The position numbers and the translations under genes were made by a program. This document shows, one piece after another, positions 1 to 8,443 of a DNA stretch of 64,000 nt; positions within the stretch are counted from its first letter, which is position 1; every line of letters starts with the position of its first letter. Under the pieces are notes generated by a model. That model saw only the letters and a program-made list of their open reading frames with translations. It ran no database searches and was not told the origin of the DNA. Source of the DNA: Pseudooctadecabacter sp. (GTDB lineage Bacteria; Pseudomonadota; Alphaproteobacteria; Rhodobacterales; Rhodobacteraceae); NCBI RefSeq assembly GCF_020627745.1, contig NZ_JAHDGE010000005.1:81437-145436 (forward strand), read 5' to 3'.

Positions 1-606
1 TATGCCCTTGTCACGTCTGTCGGGACAGAAATCTATCTGCGCAACCACAACGGGCGGTTCGTGCTGGACCGCGATTTTGCCAAGCGGCTGGAGGCGGGTT
101 GGGACCGTGCCGGAGTGATGGCCGCGCTGAAACGTGCAGGGTTCGTGTTTCAGGCGCAGGTAGAACAGCGACGCTGGAAACTCAGCGGGTTCGGCACGGC
201 GCAGGAGGCTGCCCGGATCGAGGCCTATCTGGCGCGGCGCAGCCTGCCGGTGCGGGTGGTGGCCTCTCACGGGCGGTTGATCGACGTGCTGCCGCGTGCA
301 GGGGGCAAGGCGCGGGCTGTGGCCGCGCTTGCCCGCAGGCTGGGCGTTGCGGGGCGCAATGTCATCGTGGCGGGTGACAGCGGCAACGATGCCGACATGC
401 TGGAGGCTGCGCGCCCGGACGGATTGTCCGGCATCGGCCACGGGATCGTCGTCGCCAACGCCCTGCCCGAGGTTCTCACTGGTTTGCCGCATCACGTCTA
501 CCGGTCGCCGCTGGCCCATGCGGACGGCGTGTTAGATGGTTTGGCACGATTGGGTCATGCCCAGCCGGTTAAAGGGCAGACGGCTGCCCTGGAGGCTGCA
601 GAATGA
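1..606 (+). CDS. Sucrose-phosphate-phosphatase-like HAD-IIB hydrolase (5' end outside window)
   Basis: The reading frame is already open at base 1 (YALVTSVGTEIY...) and runs to TGA at 604-606, so only the C-terminal 201 residues are visible. The TSVGTEIY stretch, an RRWKLS segment, SHGRLIDVLPRAGGKA and the GDSGNDADML motif near the end match the sucrose-6-phosphate phosphatase branch of HAD-IIB phosphatases. These enzymes remove phosphate from sucrose phosphate or a similar sugar phosphate. The nucleophile DxD motif lies upstream of the window, so activity cannot be judged here. In some bacteria this domain is the C-terminal half of sucrose-phosphate synthase, and this could be such a fusion. 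It overlaps the next glycosyltransferase gene by ATGA and so heads or continues a carbohydrate operon. Confidence 0.8.
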   Translation, partial: YALVTSVGTEIYLRNHNGRFVLDRDFAKRLEAGWDRAGVMAALKRAGFVFQAQVEQRRWKLSGFGTAQEAARIEAYLARRSLPVRVVASHGRLIDVLPRAGGKARAVAALARRLGVAGRNVIVAGDSGNDADMLEAARPDGLSGIGHGIVVANALPEVLTGLPHHVYRSPLAHADGVLDGLARLGHAQPVKGQTAALEAAE

Positions 607-1868
607 GAGGGCCGATCGGATATTTCGTGCACCATCAGGGGCGCGGTCACGCAGAACGCTGTGCTGCCGTGGTCAACGCCCTGCCACTGGATCAGCCGGT
701 GACCGTTTTTTGCGCACGTACAGACATTTTCCCCGACTTCAATCGGCCAGTCGAAATGGTGAAGCTTCCGTCCCTGTTTGAAGCCACGGGTGACGAGGAC
801 ATAGAGGATACGACCCGCCCGCCCGACACCGTGCACTGCGCCCCCTTGGGGTGGCCCGGCATCCGCCGCGCCATGGCGACCCTGGCGGGGTGGTTCGCAA
901 GTGACAATCCGGTTTTGATGATTTCCGACGTGTCTGCTGAAGTGGCGCAACTGTCGCGTATTTGTTCGGTGCCCCATGTGATGGTGCTGCAACATGGCGC
1001 GCGTGGCGATGCGGGTCACACGGCCGCCTATGACGGCGCGGCGGGAATTCTGTGTGCCGCAGATGAGGCGCTGGCGCAGACGGACTGGCCGGACAGCATG
1101 CGGCGCAAGACGCATTTTGCCGGCGGTCTGGGTGTGTCCGTGACGCGTCCGGACGCAGGTGCCCGCAATCGCGCGCGGCGTAGGTTGGGCGTGCCGTCCG
1201 GGGCGCGGATGATTTTGGTGATGTCGGGCGGCGGGGGCAGCGGATTTGCCTCGGCCCCGCTTGGTGTCGGTGCGCGGGCGGTGCCTGATGCCCAGTGGAT
1301 CACCATTGGCCAGATCGCACGGGACTGGCACGCGACAGAACCCGCGAACCTGCGTCACGATGGATGGGTCGATGATGTCGCGTCCTATCTGGCAGCGGCA
1401 GACGTGGTGATCGCGTCGACAGGCAACACAACGTGTCACCAGATTTTGGCCGCCGAACGTCCGTGGCTGGCGATCCCGGAATGGCGCTACTTCGATGAAC
1501 AGGTGGAAAAGGCACGCGCGCTGGACAGGGCGGGCGCTGCAACACATCAGGCGGCCTTCCCGTCAAGCGTTGAACACTGGGCTGTTGCCCTGTCGCGCAC
1601 CCTGCAAACCCACGACCCTGCCCGCCAACGCGCCCTCGTGCGGAGCGATGCGGCGCAGACAACCGCCGACTGGCTGGTGGCGCTGGCGGCGCGGCTGCGC
1701 CCTTCCAACCCGATTGCCATACCGATCTCCTCCCCCCAGAAAGGATCTGACCATGCCGAACGTCGTGACGTTTCCCGACCCCTCCACACCGTCCCTCAGC
1801 CCGCGCACGCAACCGCGTCCGGTCAGCGTTCTAACCCTCGCACGGGGGCGGGCGGCGCATCTGCATAA
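603..1868 (+). CDS. MurG-like (GT-B fold, family 28 type) glycosyltransferase
   Basis: The 421-residue protein opens with IGYFVHHQGRGHAERCAA, the glycine/histidine-rich loop typical of MurG-like transferases. It has a GGGGSG loop near residue 210 and the C-terminal donor-site signature (VIASTGNTTCHQ near 270, then PEWRYFDEQ near 295). It should transfer a sugar from a nucleotide donor; the acceptor is unknown. Its start overlaps the upstream phosphatase stop (ATGA). The last 38 or so codons overlap the start of the following glycosyltransferase in another frame, an unusually long overlap. That tail (from about residue 384) is low-complexity and unlike the rest, so a frameshift or a late extension of the stop is possible. 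Confidence 0.8.
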   Translation: MRGPIGYFVHHQGRGHAERCAAVVNALPLDQPVTVFCARTDIFPDFNRPVEMVKLPSLFEATGDEDIEDTTRPPDTVHCAPLGWPGIRRAMATLAGWFASDNPVLMISDVSAEVAQLSRICSVPHVMVLQHGARGDAGHTAAYDGAAGILCAADEALAQTDWPDSMRRKTHFAGGLGVSVTRPDAGARNRARRRLGVPSGARMILVMSGGGGSGFASAPLGVGARAVPDAQWITIGQIARDWHATEPANLRHDGWVDDVASYLAAADVVIASTGNTTCHQILAAERPWLAIPEWRYFDEQVEKARALDRAGAATHQAAFPSSVEHWAVALSRTLQTHDPARQRALVRSDAAQTTADWLVALAARLRPSNPIAIPISSPQKGSDHAERRDVSRPLHTVPQPAHATASGQRSNPRTGAGGASA

Positions 1869-2742
1869 CGTGATCTTGGGGCTGACCCGTCAGAACCACC
1901 CGCCGGTTGAACTGATTATCGGGGTGATGCAGGACGCACCTTATGAGGATCTGCCCGCAACAGATTTTCCGATCCGGCAAATCCATATCAAGGGGGAGGA
2001 GTTGCCCCTGTCCAAGGCACGCAACACCGTAGCGCGTGCAGCCCGTGCCGAAGTGCTGGCCTTCGTTGATGTGGATTGTATCCCCGGCCCGGACATGACG
2101 CAGGTGTATGGTATTCTGGCCCAGCCGGGTCAGGGCCTTTTGATGGGGGAGGTGATGTATCTGCCGTCGGGTGCCACCACAGACGATTGGTCATATGACG
2201 GGTTTGACCAGATCGCCGAGCGTCATTCCGACAGGCCCGGTCCCCCCAAGGACGCTTTGGCACCGTGCAAGGATTACCGGTGTTTCTGGTCGCTGAACTT
2301 CGCCATGCACCGGCTTGACTGGGACCGATCTGGCGGATTTGACGAGGACTTTACCGGCTATGGCGGCGAGGACACGGATTTCGGGCGCACCCTGAACGCG
2401 GCCGGTATCCGGATAAACTGGGTGCGGGGCGCGCGGGTGTATCACCAGTATCATCCCCATTGCATGCCACCGATCCATCATATCCCCGCCATTTTGCGCA
2501 ATACCGAGGTTTTCGCCGCCAAATGGGGCCATCGCACCATGGAACACTGGCTGTCCGGTTTCCGGATGATGGGGCTGATTGATGAAGTGGACGGCGCGCT
2601 TGTGCAGGTGCGGGACCCCGATGAGGCGGATTTCGAATTGTGCCGCCAGCAAGAACACATGCCCTATGCCAATACCGCGAGAGTGCTGCGGACCTTGCGG
2701 GCACGGGCCGATCAGGACGCCTCTGTTGTGGCGGCCCAATGA
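1753..2742 (+). CDS. Glycosyltransferase family 2 with galactosyltransferase-type C-terminal region
   Basis: The 329-residue protein has a GT-A fold: the DVDC (DxD) metal/nucleotide-sugar motif lies near residue 105 and GGFDEDFTGYGGEDTDF near 197-210. The latter is the acceptor-side motif of chondroitin-synthase-like family 2 enzymes. The reading frame extends upstream, but the ATG at 1753 is preceded by an AAGGA ribosome site and begins the family-like part. This start lies 116 bases inside the preceding gene. The 3' end overlaps the next gene by ATGA. It is the second of three consecutive glycosyltransferases, so the operon probably builds an oligosaccharide or glycosylated solute. Confidence 0.85.
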   Translation: MPNVVTFPDPSTPSLSPRTQPRPVSVLTLARGRAAHLHNVILGLTRQNHPPVELIIGVMQDAPYEDLPATDFPIRQIHIKGEELPLSKARNTVARAARAEVLAFVDVDCIPGPDMTQVYGILAQPGQGLLMGEVMYLPSGATTDDWSYDGFDQIAERHSDRPGPPKDALAPCKDYRCFWSLNFAMHRLDWDRSGGFDEDFTGYGGEDTDFGRTLNAAGIRINWVRGARVYHQYHPHCMPPIHHIPAILRNTEVFAAKWGHRTMEHWLSGFRMMGLIDEVDGALVQVRDPDEADFELCRQQEHMPYANTARVLRTLRARADQDASVVAAQ

Positions 2743-3977
2743 CCCGGTTGCGCATCGCCATTGTCGGCCACATCCGGCATCCCGTGGCACGGCCCTTTAT
2801 GGGCGGGATGGAGGCATTCACCTGGCGGCTGGCGCGGTCGCTGGCGCACAGGGGTCACGACGTGCATCTACTGGCCAGCGGTGACAGTGAGGCGGACGCG
2901 CCGGACGGCGTTACAGTTCATCCTGTGATCGACACCCATTATGACCGCGACTTTCCATGGCACAGGTTTCACGGCACCGATGCCTTGAACGACCATCTGG
3001 ACCAGGCCTTTGCCAGGGCCGGTCGCATGTTGATCGAGGGTGGCTTCGACGTGGTGCACAACAACAGCCTGCACCGGTACATTCCGCGACTGGCGCGGAC
3101 GCATAAACTGCCGATGGTGTCGTCGCTGCACATACCGCCGTTCCGGGTTCTGGCTGACGCCATGGCCGATGGGCAGTGTCCGTGGCACATCCAGACTGTG
3201 ACGTCAGCACGACAGGCGCGCATCTGGTGGGGCATGATCCGCCCTGCCAAGGCTCAGGTTGTTCACAACGGGATCGACCTTGATGACTGGCCGTATCATG
3301 CAGGCGGTGATGGATCAGCTGTCTGGTCGGGTCGGATCACCCCCAACAAGGGCACCCATCTGGCCGTGCAGGCGGCCCGACTGGCCAACGTTCCTTTGCG
3401 CATATGCGGCGTGATTGAACATGAGGATTATTTCAATTCTGCTGTGCGCCCCTATCTGTCGGACCGGATCACCTATCTGGGTCATCTGTCCGGCACCGAA
3501 CTGGCAACGATTTATGCAGACGCGTCATGCATGCTGTTCACACCGCAATGGGAGGAACCCTTCGGACTTGCGGCGGTGGAGGCAATGGCCACCGGCCTGC
3601 CGGTGGCCGCGACAGATTACGGCGCAGTGCGCGAGGTCTTGGGGCCGGCGGGTGCCGTCGCCACATCCGACACGGCGTCCGCCCTTGCGGTGGCGCTGGT
3701 ACGCGCCCTTCAGATTGATCCCCAGACTGCCCGCAACCGCGCCGTCGACTGTTTTGGCATGGACCGGATGATCGCCCATTTTGAAGGGCTCTATCACGAG
3801 GCACAGGCGTCCACCGGCCTTCCCGCACGATCTGTTCAATTTTCGCAAAACCAGCTTCAGATTGCCGCGCCAGACGCGGGACCAACCAGGGAACCCGCAG
3901 ACGTTTTGACGGGTTTGCCAATGTCGCCGCCCGGCGCGACGACCCCCCAGTCCGGTGTTCAGGAAAGGATCATATGA
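2739..3977 (+). CDS. Glycosyltransferase family 4 (GT-B)
   Basis: The start ATG overlaps the upstream stop (ATGA at 2739-2742), giving 412 residues. The N-terminal domain has GGMEAFTWRLARSLAHRGHDV, the usual acceptor-domain opening of family 4 transferases. VVHNGID near residue 175, SGRITPNKG near 200 and EEPFGLAAVEAMATG near 271 form the canonical donor-site EX7E motif. It is predicted to transfer glucose or a related sugar retaining its anomeric configuration. The last 60 residues are proline- and glutamine-rich and look disordered. It overlaps galU-like by ATGA, which makes a UDP-sugar donor plausible. Confidence 0.87.
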   Translation: MTRLRIAIVGHIRHPVARPFMGGMEAFTWRLARSLAHRGHDVHLLASGDSEADAPDGVTVHPVIDTHYDRDFPWHRFHGTDALNDHLDQAFARAGRMLIEGGFDVVHNNSLHRYIPRLARTHKLPMVSSLHIPPFRVLADAMADGQCPWHIQTVTSARQARIWWGMIRPAKAQVVHNGIDLDDWPYHAGGDGSAVWSGRITPNKGTHLAVQAARLANVPLRICGVIEHEDYFNSAVRPYLSDRITYLGHLSGTELATIYADASCMLFTPQWEEPFGLAAVEAMATGLPVAATDYGAVREVLGPAGAVATSDTASALAVALVRALQIDPQTARNRAVDCFGMDRMIAHFEGLYHEAQASTGLPARSVQFSQNQLQIAAPDAGPTREPADVLTGLPMSPPGATTPQSGVQERII

Positions 3978-4882
3978 TGGATATTTCGACAGTCGTTTTG
4001 CCGGTGGCAGGTCAGGGAACACGGTTGCTGCCGTTGACCAAGGCCACCCCGAAAGAGTTGATGCCGGTTTTTGACCGTCCGGTTCTGCAACTGGCGGTGG
4101 ACGAGGCGATCGACGCAGGCGCCCGCCGTTTGGTGGTCATCACCCATGACAGCAAACCTGCGATCCGCGAATTTCTGACCGACAGCCCCGATCTGGTGCA
4201 GGACCTGCAGGCAAAGGGCAAGACGGCCCTTGCAGAAACGGTCAAGGCCACAAGTGCGGAACGCTGGTGTGAGGTCATTTTTATCGACCAACCGGAGCCT
4301 TTGGGCTTGGGTCACGCAGTGGGGTTGGCACGGGAATATGTGGACGAAGCATCCTTCGGGGTCATTCTTCCCGATGATTGTATCCTGGGGGAAGGCTGCC
4401 TGACGGAAATGGCGCAGGCGTATCGTGGCGGGCATATGATTGCAGCGATGGAGGTCGCCGAGAGCGATGTGAGCAAATACGGCATCTTCCAACCGGAGGG
4501 CGCGGCAACGGGTCAGGTGGTCAGGTCCAGCGGCTTTGTAGAGAAACCGGCCGTTGAAGATGCTCCGTCGCGGCTTGCCGCCGTGGGGCGGTATATCTTG
4601 TCGCGGACGGTCTTTGACCGGCTTCGATCCCAGAACAAGGGTGCGGGCGGTGAAATCCAGCTGACGGATGCGATCGGGCGCGATATGGCCGATCAGCCGC
4701 TACATGCGTTCCGGTTCAGCGGGCAACGGTTTGATTGTGGCACGCAGGACGGGCTGCTTGCAGCGGCGCAGGCACGTCAGGCGTTGTTGCAAGATGTCCA
4801 GCCCACGCGAGAGGCAACGGTGTCCGACGGGGCTGTCGCTGGTCTGCTTAATAGCATGGCGGTCGGTCTGAAACCTGCCTGA
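3974..4882 (+). CDS. galU: UTP--glucose-1-phosphate uridylyltransferase
   Basis: The 302-residue protein carries the nucleotidyltransferase signature GQGTRLLPLTKATPKELMPV at residues 14-33 and a VEKP-type sugar-binding motif (FVEKPAVED), with length and layout typical of GalU. It forms UDP-glucose and pyrophosphate from UTP and glucose 1-phosphate in the cytoplasm. The second ATG at 3977 is equally possible as start, since AGGAAAGGA lies just upstream. As last gene of the glycosyltransferase operon it probably supplies their donor. The gene ends four bases before the convergent Crp/Fnr gene. Confidence 0.92.
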   Translation: MMDISTVVLPVAGQGTRLLPLTKATPKELMPVFDRPVLQLAVDEAIDAGARRLVVITHDSKPAIREFLTDSPDLVQDLQAKGKTALAETVKATSAERWCEVIFIDQPEPLGLGHAVGLAREYVDEASFGVILPDDCILGEGCLTEMAQAYRGGHMIAAMEVAESDVSKYGIFQPEGAATGQVVRSSGFVEKPAVEDAPSRLAAVGRYILSRTVFDRLRSQNKGAGGEIQLTDAIGRDMADQPLHAFRFSGQRFDCGTQDGLLAAAQARQALLQDVQPTREATVSDGAVAGLLNSMAVGLKPA

Positions 4883-4886
4883 AGGC

Positions 4887-5633
4887 TCAAAGGGGGGCTT
4901 CCGATCCGGGCAGGTACAAATAGGCCGGGTCGAAATCGCCCCGCATGTGCAACCGGTCACGGTCGATAATCTGCAGATGGCCGTTGGAGATCGAACAGCA
5001 GCCATCTTCGCGCAGATCCTTGAGAACGCGATTGACGTGCACCGGCGTCATACCCGTCGCGTCTGCAATATCGGTCTGGGTGATCCCGATGGTATAGCTG
5101 TCCTGATAGGTTTCTGTGGCGGCGCACAGACGGGCATCAATTTCGGAAAAGAAATTGGCCACACGGGCAAAGCCGCGCATGGCGCTGTTGCGCATCGCCC
5201 AGTGCCGGTGAATAGACGCATCGACCAAAGTCAGCGACCAAAGGGTACGGGACATTTCAATGTTGCCATCCAGCACCTTTTTCAACGCATCATGCTGCAC
5301 GACCGCAACGGTGGACGGGGTCACCGCGACCACATCATGATCCAGTTGCTTAAGGGGGAAAGCATGAAGGTCAACGAAGTCCCCTCTGAATTGTAGCGCT
5401 ACAAAAGTGCTGCGTTCATTGTCGGGGCGCGGAATGCTGCGCGCCACGATCCCATCCAGAAGCAGCAGCGAATGATCCAACGTTGAACCGCGCGTGCTGA
5501 TCACCGTGTTGGACGGATAGGTGCGTTGCTCCTGAAGGAGGGGGGTAAGCTCCTCCCAGTGATGTGGTGCGACGTGTTTGACCATGCCTTGGCGGATCAG
5601 CTGAATGCGGTGGGGGTGACCGGTGTCGGACAT
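4887..5633 (-). CDS. Crp/Fnr family transcriptional regulator
   Basis: The 248-residue protein has an N-terminal cyclic-nucleotide-binding-like beta-barrel (about 20-140) and a C-terminal winged helix with the recognition segment TQTDIADATGMTPVHVNRVL near 178-197. It lacks the N-terminal cysteine cluster of oxygen-sensing Fnr proteins, so an iron-sulfur sensor is unlikely. The arginine and glutamate expected for cAMP binding are not evident. It lies convergent to galU. A GGAAC-N17-TGTT element 55 bases upstream of the start suggests control by the general-stress sigma factor. Its targets are unknown. Confidence 0.87.
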   Translation of the reverse strand: MSDTGHPHRIQLIRQGMVKHVAPHHWEELTPLLQEQRTYPSNTVISTRGSTLDHSLLLLDGIVARSIPRPDNERSTFVALQFRGDFVDLHAFPLKQLDHDVVAVTPSTVAVVQHDALKKVLDGNIEMSRTLWSLTLVDASIHRHWAMRNSAMRGFARVANFFSEIDARLCAATETYQDSYTIGITQTDIADATGMTPVHVNRVLKDLREDGCCSISNGHLQIIDRDRLHMRGDFDPAYLYLPGSEAPL

Positions 5634-5688
5634 GGACTTCCTTTTGTTCTGTGCGACCGGACAGATTTATGTTCGGTGACATAGTCAA

Positions 5689-5714
5689 AACAGGCGATCT
5701 GGGCCAAACGTTCC
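5689..5714 (-). promoter_or_regulatory. EcfG-like promoter, GGAAC-N17-TGTT
   Basis: On the minus strand GGAAC (5714-5710) is followed after 17 bases by TGTT (5692-5689), one base off the EcfG -10 core CGTT. It lies 55 bases before the Crp/Fnr start at 5633. The same layout recurs upstream of several genes in this island. Confidence 0.5.
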
Positions 5715-5845
5715 ACGAATTCAGTAAAATCACCCATTTGACCACTCCCTCGACCGATGTCGTCTGACATGGTGAACTTCCGCGAAGTGCGACAAAAAGA
5801 CAATCTTATCAAATGTTAAGCGTTCCGTAATTTCCGATATTGCGG

Positions 5846-5871
5846 TGAACTTTCTACCGGTCGAGCGGGTT
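5846..5871 (+). promoter_or_regulatory. Imperfect EcfG-like promoter, TGAAC-N17-GGTT
   Basis: TGAAC at 5846-5850 and GGTT at 5868-5871 are separated by 17 bases and sit 35 bases before the DUF2383 start. Each half has one mismatch to GGAAC/CGTT. Spacing and distance match the better sites in the window, but alone this would be weak. Confidence 0.35.
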
Positions 5872-5906
5872 GAACAGGCAGACCATAAAGATGGAAAGGA
5901 CGCATT

Positions 5907-6344
5907 ATGAAGACCGAAACCGAAGCACTGGCCGACCTGTACACCACCCTCATCGACAGCCGTGAAGGCTATGAAGAAGCCGCAGAGGCGGTGGACAGTC
6001 CCCATTTGCAATCCTTGTTCGAAGACCTGTCAGCCCGCCGTGCACAGGACGCCCGCGAGGTCCGCGATTTCCTGAAAGGTGCAGATGTGGATCTGGATGA
6101 TGACGGGTCCATTCTGGGCAGTGCACATCGCCAGTTTCTGGAACTTAAAGACAGCCTGTCCGGTGATGACGAAGCCATTATCGCCGAAGTGATCCGTGGC
6201 GAACAGCACCTGCTGGACACCTATGACGAGGCGATCCAGCCGATGACTGGCGAAAGCGCGGCTTACCGGTTTGCCAAGGCGCATTATATGTCGCTGGCCG
6301 ATCGTCTGGATGATCTGAAAGGCGAAAAACGAAAGGCTGCGTAA
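5907..6344 (+). CDS. PA2169-type four-helix-bundle protein (DUF2383, ferritin-like)
   Basis: The 145-residue acidic, all-helical protein (LADLYTTLIDSREGYEEAAE..., then LRGEQHLLDTYDEAI-like repeats) matches DUF2383 / PA2169 proteins, which are related to ferritin-like bundles. Glutamates spaced along the helices could bind metal, but function is not established for the family. A GGAAAGGA ribosome site precedes the ATG. The gene stands alone between an upstream EcfG-like element and a strong terminator. Other members are often stress-induced, which fits this position. Confidence 0.82.
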   Translation: MKTETEALADLYTTLIDSREGYEEAAEAVDSPHLQSLFEDLSARRAQDAREVRDFLKGADVDLDDDGSILGSAHRQFLELKDSLSGDDEAIIAEVIRGEQHLLDTYDEAIQPMTGESAAYRFAKAHYMSLADRLDDLKGEKRKAA

Positions 6345-6366
6345 GCCTGTCGCGAGCGATTAACAC

Positions 6367-6400
6367 GGGCGTCCCTCACATAGGGGCGCCCTTTCTTTTT
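6367..6400 (+). terminator. Rho-independent terminator after DUF2383 gene
   Basis: GGGCGTCCCT (6367-6376) pairs with AGGGGCGCCC (6382-6391) over a 5-base loop with one G-T pair, followed by TTTCTTTTT. It lies 23 bases after the DUF2383 stop. Confidence 0.85.
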
Positions 6401-6406
6401 GGCGCA

Positions 6407-6931
6407 TCAGTCCCGTGACACACCGGTCAGAAGATCGTCATCAAGATCATCCCCGTGCAGCACGGAAATGTCGCCTGTTGTCTCAAGAACGACCGCACGA
6501 ACATCACGCATGGATGTCACGTTTGCCTCTCGCAGTTTGGCCAGAAGGTCGTCTTGTGTCACACGGGTGGCGCGCATTGCACCTTCGTGAAACGTGCCAT
6601 TTTCCATCAACAGCATCGGATCGTTGTGCAGGGATTGTCGTATGGTCTGCGACCGGATGCGGGCCCGTGCGATCAGTGACTGAAAGATCAGAAGGGCGCT
6701 GATTGCGGTGCTGGCCTGAATGAAACCTGTCCAGTCGCTTGCCTGACTGGCCCCCGCCAAAAGCGACCCCGTCGCGACCGTCACCACAAAATCAAACGCG
6801 GTCATTTTGGAAAAGGTACGCAGACCGATCAGGCGCACCATAACGATGACCCAGACCACCCCCAACGCGGAAAGGATGCATCCGCGCAGAACGCTGTCGA
6901 GGATGTCGTGGTCAACAAACATAAAGCGCAT
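6407..6931 (-). CDS. DUF421 / YetF-type membrane protein
   Basis: The 174-residue protein has about three N-terminal transmembrane segments (residues 12-34, 45-60, 66-85). A soluble C-terminal domain with LMENGTFHEGAMRATRVTQDDLLAKLRE follows, the typical DUF421/YetF arrangement. In sporulating bacteria relatives belong to the SpoVA/YetF superfamily; in proteobacteria the role is unknown. It begins 18 bases after the stop of the upstream HWE kinase gene on the same strand, so the two are probably co-transcribed. A link to the envelope stress sensed by that kinase is inference. Confidence 0.85.
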   Translation of the reverse strand: MRFMFVDHDILDSVLRGCILSALGVVWVIVMVRLIGLRTFSKMTAFDFVVTVATGSLLAGASQASDWTGFIQASTAISALLIFQSLIARARIRSQTIRQSLHNDPMLLMENGTFHEGAMRATRVTQDDLLAKLREANVTSMRDVRAVVLETTGDISVLHGDDLDDDLLTGVSRD

Positions 6932-6949
6932 CCAATCTGTCGGGGGTCA

Positions 6950-7954
6950 TCACGGCGTCGCCGCCATTTCTGCATCCGGCCATTCGCACGTAAAATGCAG
7001 ACCGGTCGGGTCCCAGTTCAATCTGGGATTGCCACCGAATGTCGCGGCAGTCATCCCGTGCAGGACGGACATACCAAAGCCTGTCGACCCACGGGGTTCG
7101 CGGACCTCGCGGCCTGCATGTTCCTGCCAGCTGAACCTGAATGCGCCATCGCGTGTGGTGATGCTCAGATCGACGCCTTTGCCATCGGCCGCAAGGCCCC
7201 CGTATTTCAGCGCATTGGTCATAAGTTCGTTTAGCAGCAACGCAATGGTCTGGGCAGCGGTGCCGTTCAGAACAACCTCATCCAGGGTTTTGTTGATCTT
7301 TCCAGACTCGACGGGACGCAGGATGACGTTCACCAGATCGGTCAGCCGCGTGGTCATCTGGTCGGCCTGCATCATCACCGAATTGAGAGACGCCAGCGCG
7401 CCGAGACGCTGTTCAAACACAGTGACAAGTTCGGCCTTGTCGGTCGTATTGCGGGCACTGGCACGAAAGACGCTGGTTACGACAGCCAGCAGGTTTTTGA
7501 CGCGGTGGTTCATTTCGTGGGCGACAATATCCGCGCGTTCCTGCCGACGGCGCAGATCCGTGATGTCCTGATTTATGCCGAGGATCGCGCGTTCCCCCGA
7601 TCTGGTGGTCACGAACCGCCCGTGTGCCAGCAGCCACAGTTGCGTCCCATCGGGTTTGTGGAACCGGTATTCACAGGCATAGGGCGCGTTGTTGGCGACG
7701 GCATCGCGCATCGCCATCGTGACATAGGGCTGGTCTGCAGTATGGATCCGGCCCGTGAAATCAGAGGCCGGCTTACGCCCCTTGAGGTCCTGTAGACCGG
7801 TCAGGTTACGCGCGTGGTCGTCAATCTCGCATTCGTCGTTATCCAGATACCAGATGAATCGCGCAATATCGCCAGCAATGGGTGCGATATTGTGCCAGTT
7901 GTCGTCGTCCAGATCGCCGAGATTCATGCCCTGTTCCGTCCCGTTCATGACCAT
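6950..7954 (-). CDS. PAS-domain HWE-family sensor histidine kinase
   Basis: A PAS domain (about residues 20-130, with the PAC segment YEYRFHKPDGTQLWLLAHG-like) is followed by the H-box EMNHRVKNLLAVV with its histidine near 146. The ATPase domain has LLLNELMTNALKYGG and the WxE motif (FSWQE) that defines HWE kinases. There is no transmembrane segment, so it is a cytoplasmic sensor. HWE kinases commonly phosphorylate PhyR in the alphaproteobacterial general stress response. The frame is open to a TTG at 7999; in-frame ATGs at 7954, 7948 and 7927 are possible starts, and 7927 has the best purine-rich leader. DUF421 follows in the same transcription unit. Confidence 0.85.
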   Translation of the reverse strand: MVMNGTEQGMNLGDLDDDNWHNIAPIAGDIARFIWYLDNDECEIDDHARNLTGLQDLKGRKPASDFTGRIHTADQPYVTMAMRDAVANNAPYACEYRFHKPDGTQLWLLAHGRFVTTRSGERAILGINQDITDLRRRQERADIVAHEMNHRVKNLLAVVTSVFRASARNTTDKAELVTVFEQRLGALASLNSVMMQADQMTTRLTDLVNVILRPVESGKINKTLDEVVLNGTAAQTIALLLNELMTNALKYGGLAADGKGVDLSITTRDGAFRFSWQEHAGREVREPRGSTGFGMSVLHGMTAATFGGNPRLNWDPTGLHFTCEWPDAEMAATP

Positions 7955-8165
7955 GTAAGCAGGTAGGCCAGTCGGATGCTGCGTCAATTTGTTCAACAAT
8001 TATCAAGATCGTGGTCGAGGACTTAAAGACGATACCGGTATTCGCAGACTGTTGAAGGGACGGACGGGAAGATTTAAGGCGCAGAGAATTGTGAACAGGT
8101 GGTTTCCTGACCGACATTCTGGCATAGGACCGGCCCGCCAAGGGGATGACAGGCCGGAAGTGGTA

Positions 8166-8321
8166 TCAGGATGTGCGGCTTTGCTTTTCAGCACCAGGGC
8201 TTCCGGCAGGGGCATCGCCCATGGTTTCTTCCGGATTATGCCACTTTTCCTTCATGTTTTCACGCGGACCTTTGGTGTCGTCTTTGGCGATATCAGGGCG
8301 TTTGTCTTTTTGATCACTCAT
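8166..8321 (-). CDS. Small hydrophilic protein, 51 residues, unknown function
   Basis: An ATG at 8321 opens a 51-codon frame ending at TGA 8166-8168. The product (MSDQKDKRPDIAKDDTKG... ending EKQSRTS) is very rich in charged residues, proline and glycine, has no hydrophobic segment and is likely disordered. GGAACAT lies just before the start as a weak ribosome site. An EcfG-like promoter lies 32 bases upstream with the same geometry as those of neighbouring stress genes. Overlapping longer frames on the plus strand look random. I do not recognise the family; small hydrophilic stress proteins of this kind are common in general-stress regulons. Confidence 0.6.
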   Translation of the reverse strand: MSDQKDKRPDIAKDDTKGPRENMKEKWHNPEETMGDAPAGSPGAEKQSRTS

Positions 8322-8353
8322 GGGATGTTCCTTTACCGGTTGCTTGTCATCTC

Positions 8354-8379
8354 AACCAAAGGGCATGGCAGTTGGTTCC
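8354..8379 (-). promoter_or_regulatory. EcfG-like promoter, GGAAC-N17-GGTT
   Basis: Minus-strand GGAAC (8379-8375) and GGTT (8357-8354) are 17 bases apart and end 32 bases before the start of the 51-residue gene. The site lies in the gap after the esterase stop. Confidence 0.6.
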
Positions 8380-8443
8380 GGCGCGCCGCACTACTGCGGG
8401 ACGGGGAGGGCCAAAAGCCTCGGAATGACTGGGACCAGTCTGG

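Noticed and set aside
5597-5771. Minus-strand frame starting MSDDIGRGSG... before the Crp/Fnr gene
   Set aside because: It contains the EcfG-like promoter and runs out of frame into the Crp/Fnr gene; composition is not convincing.
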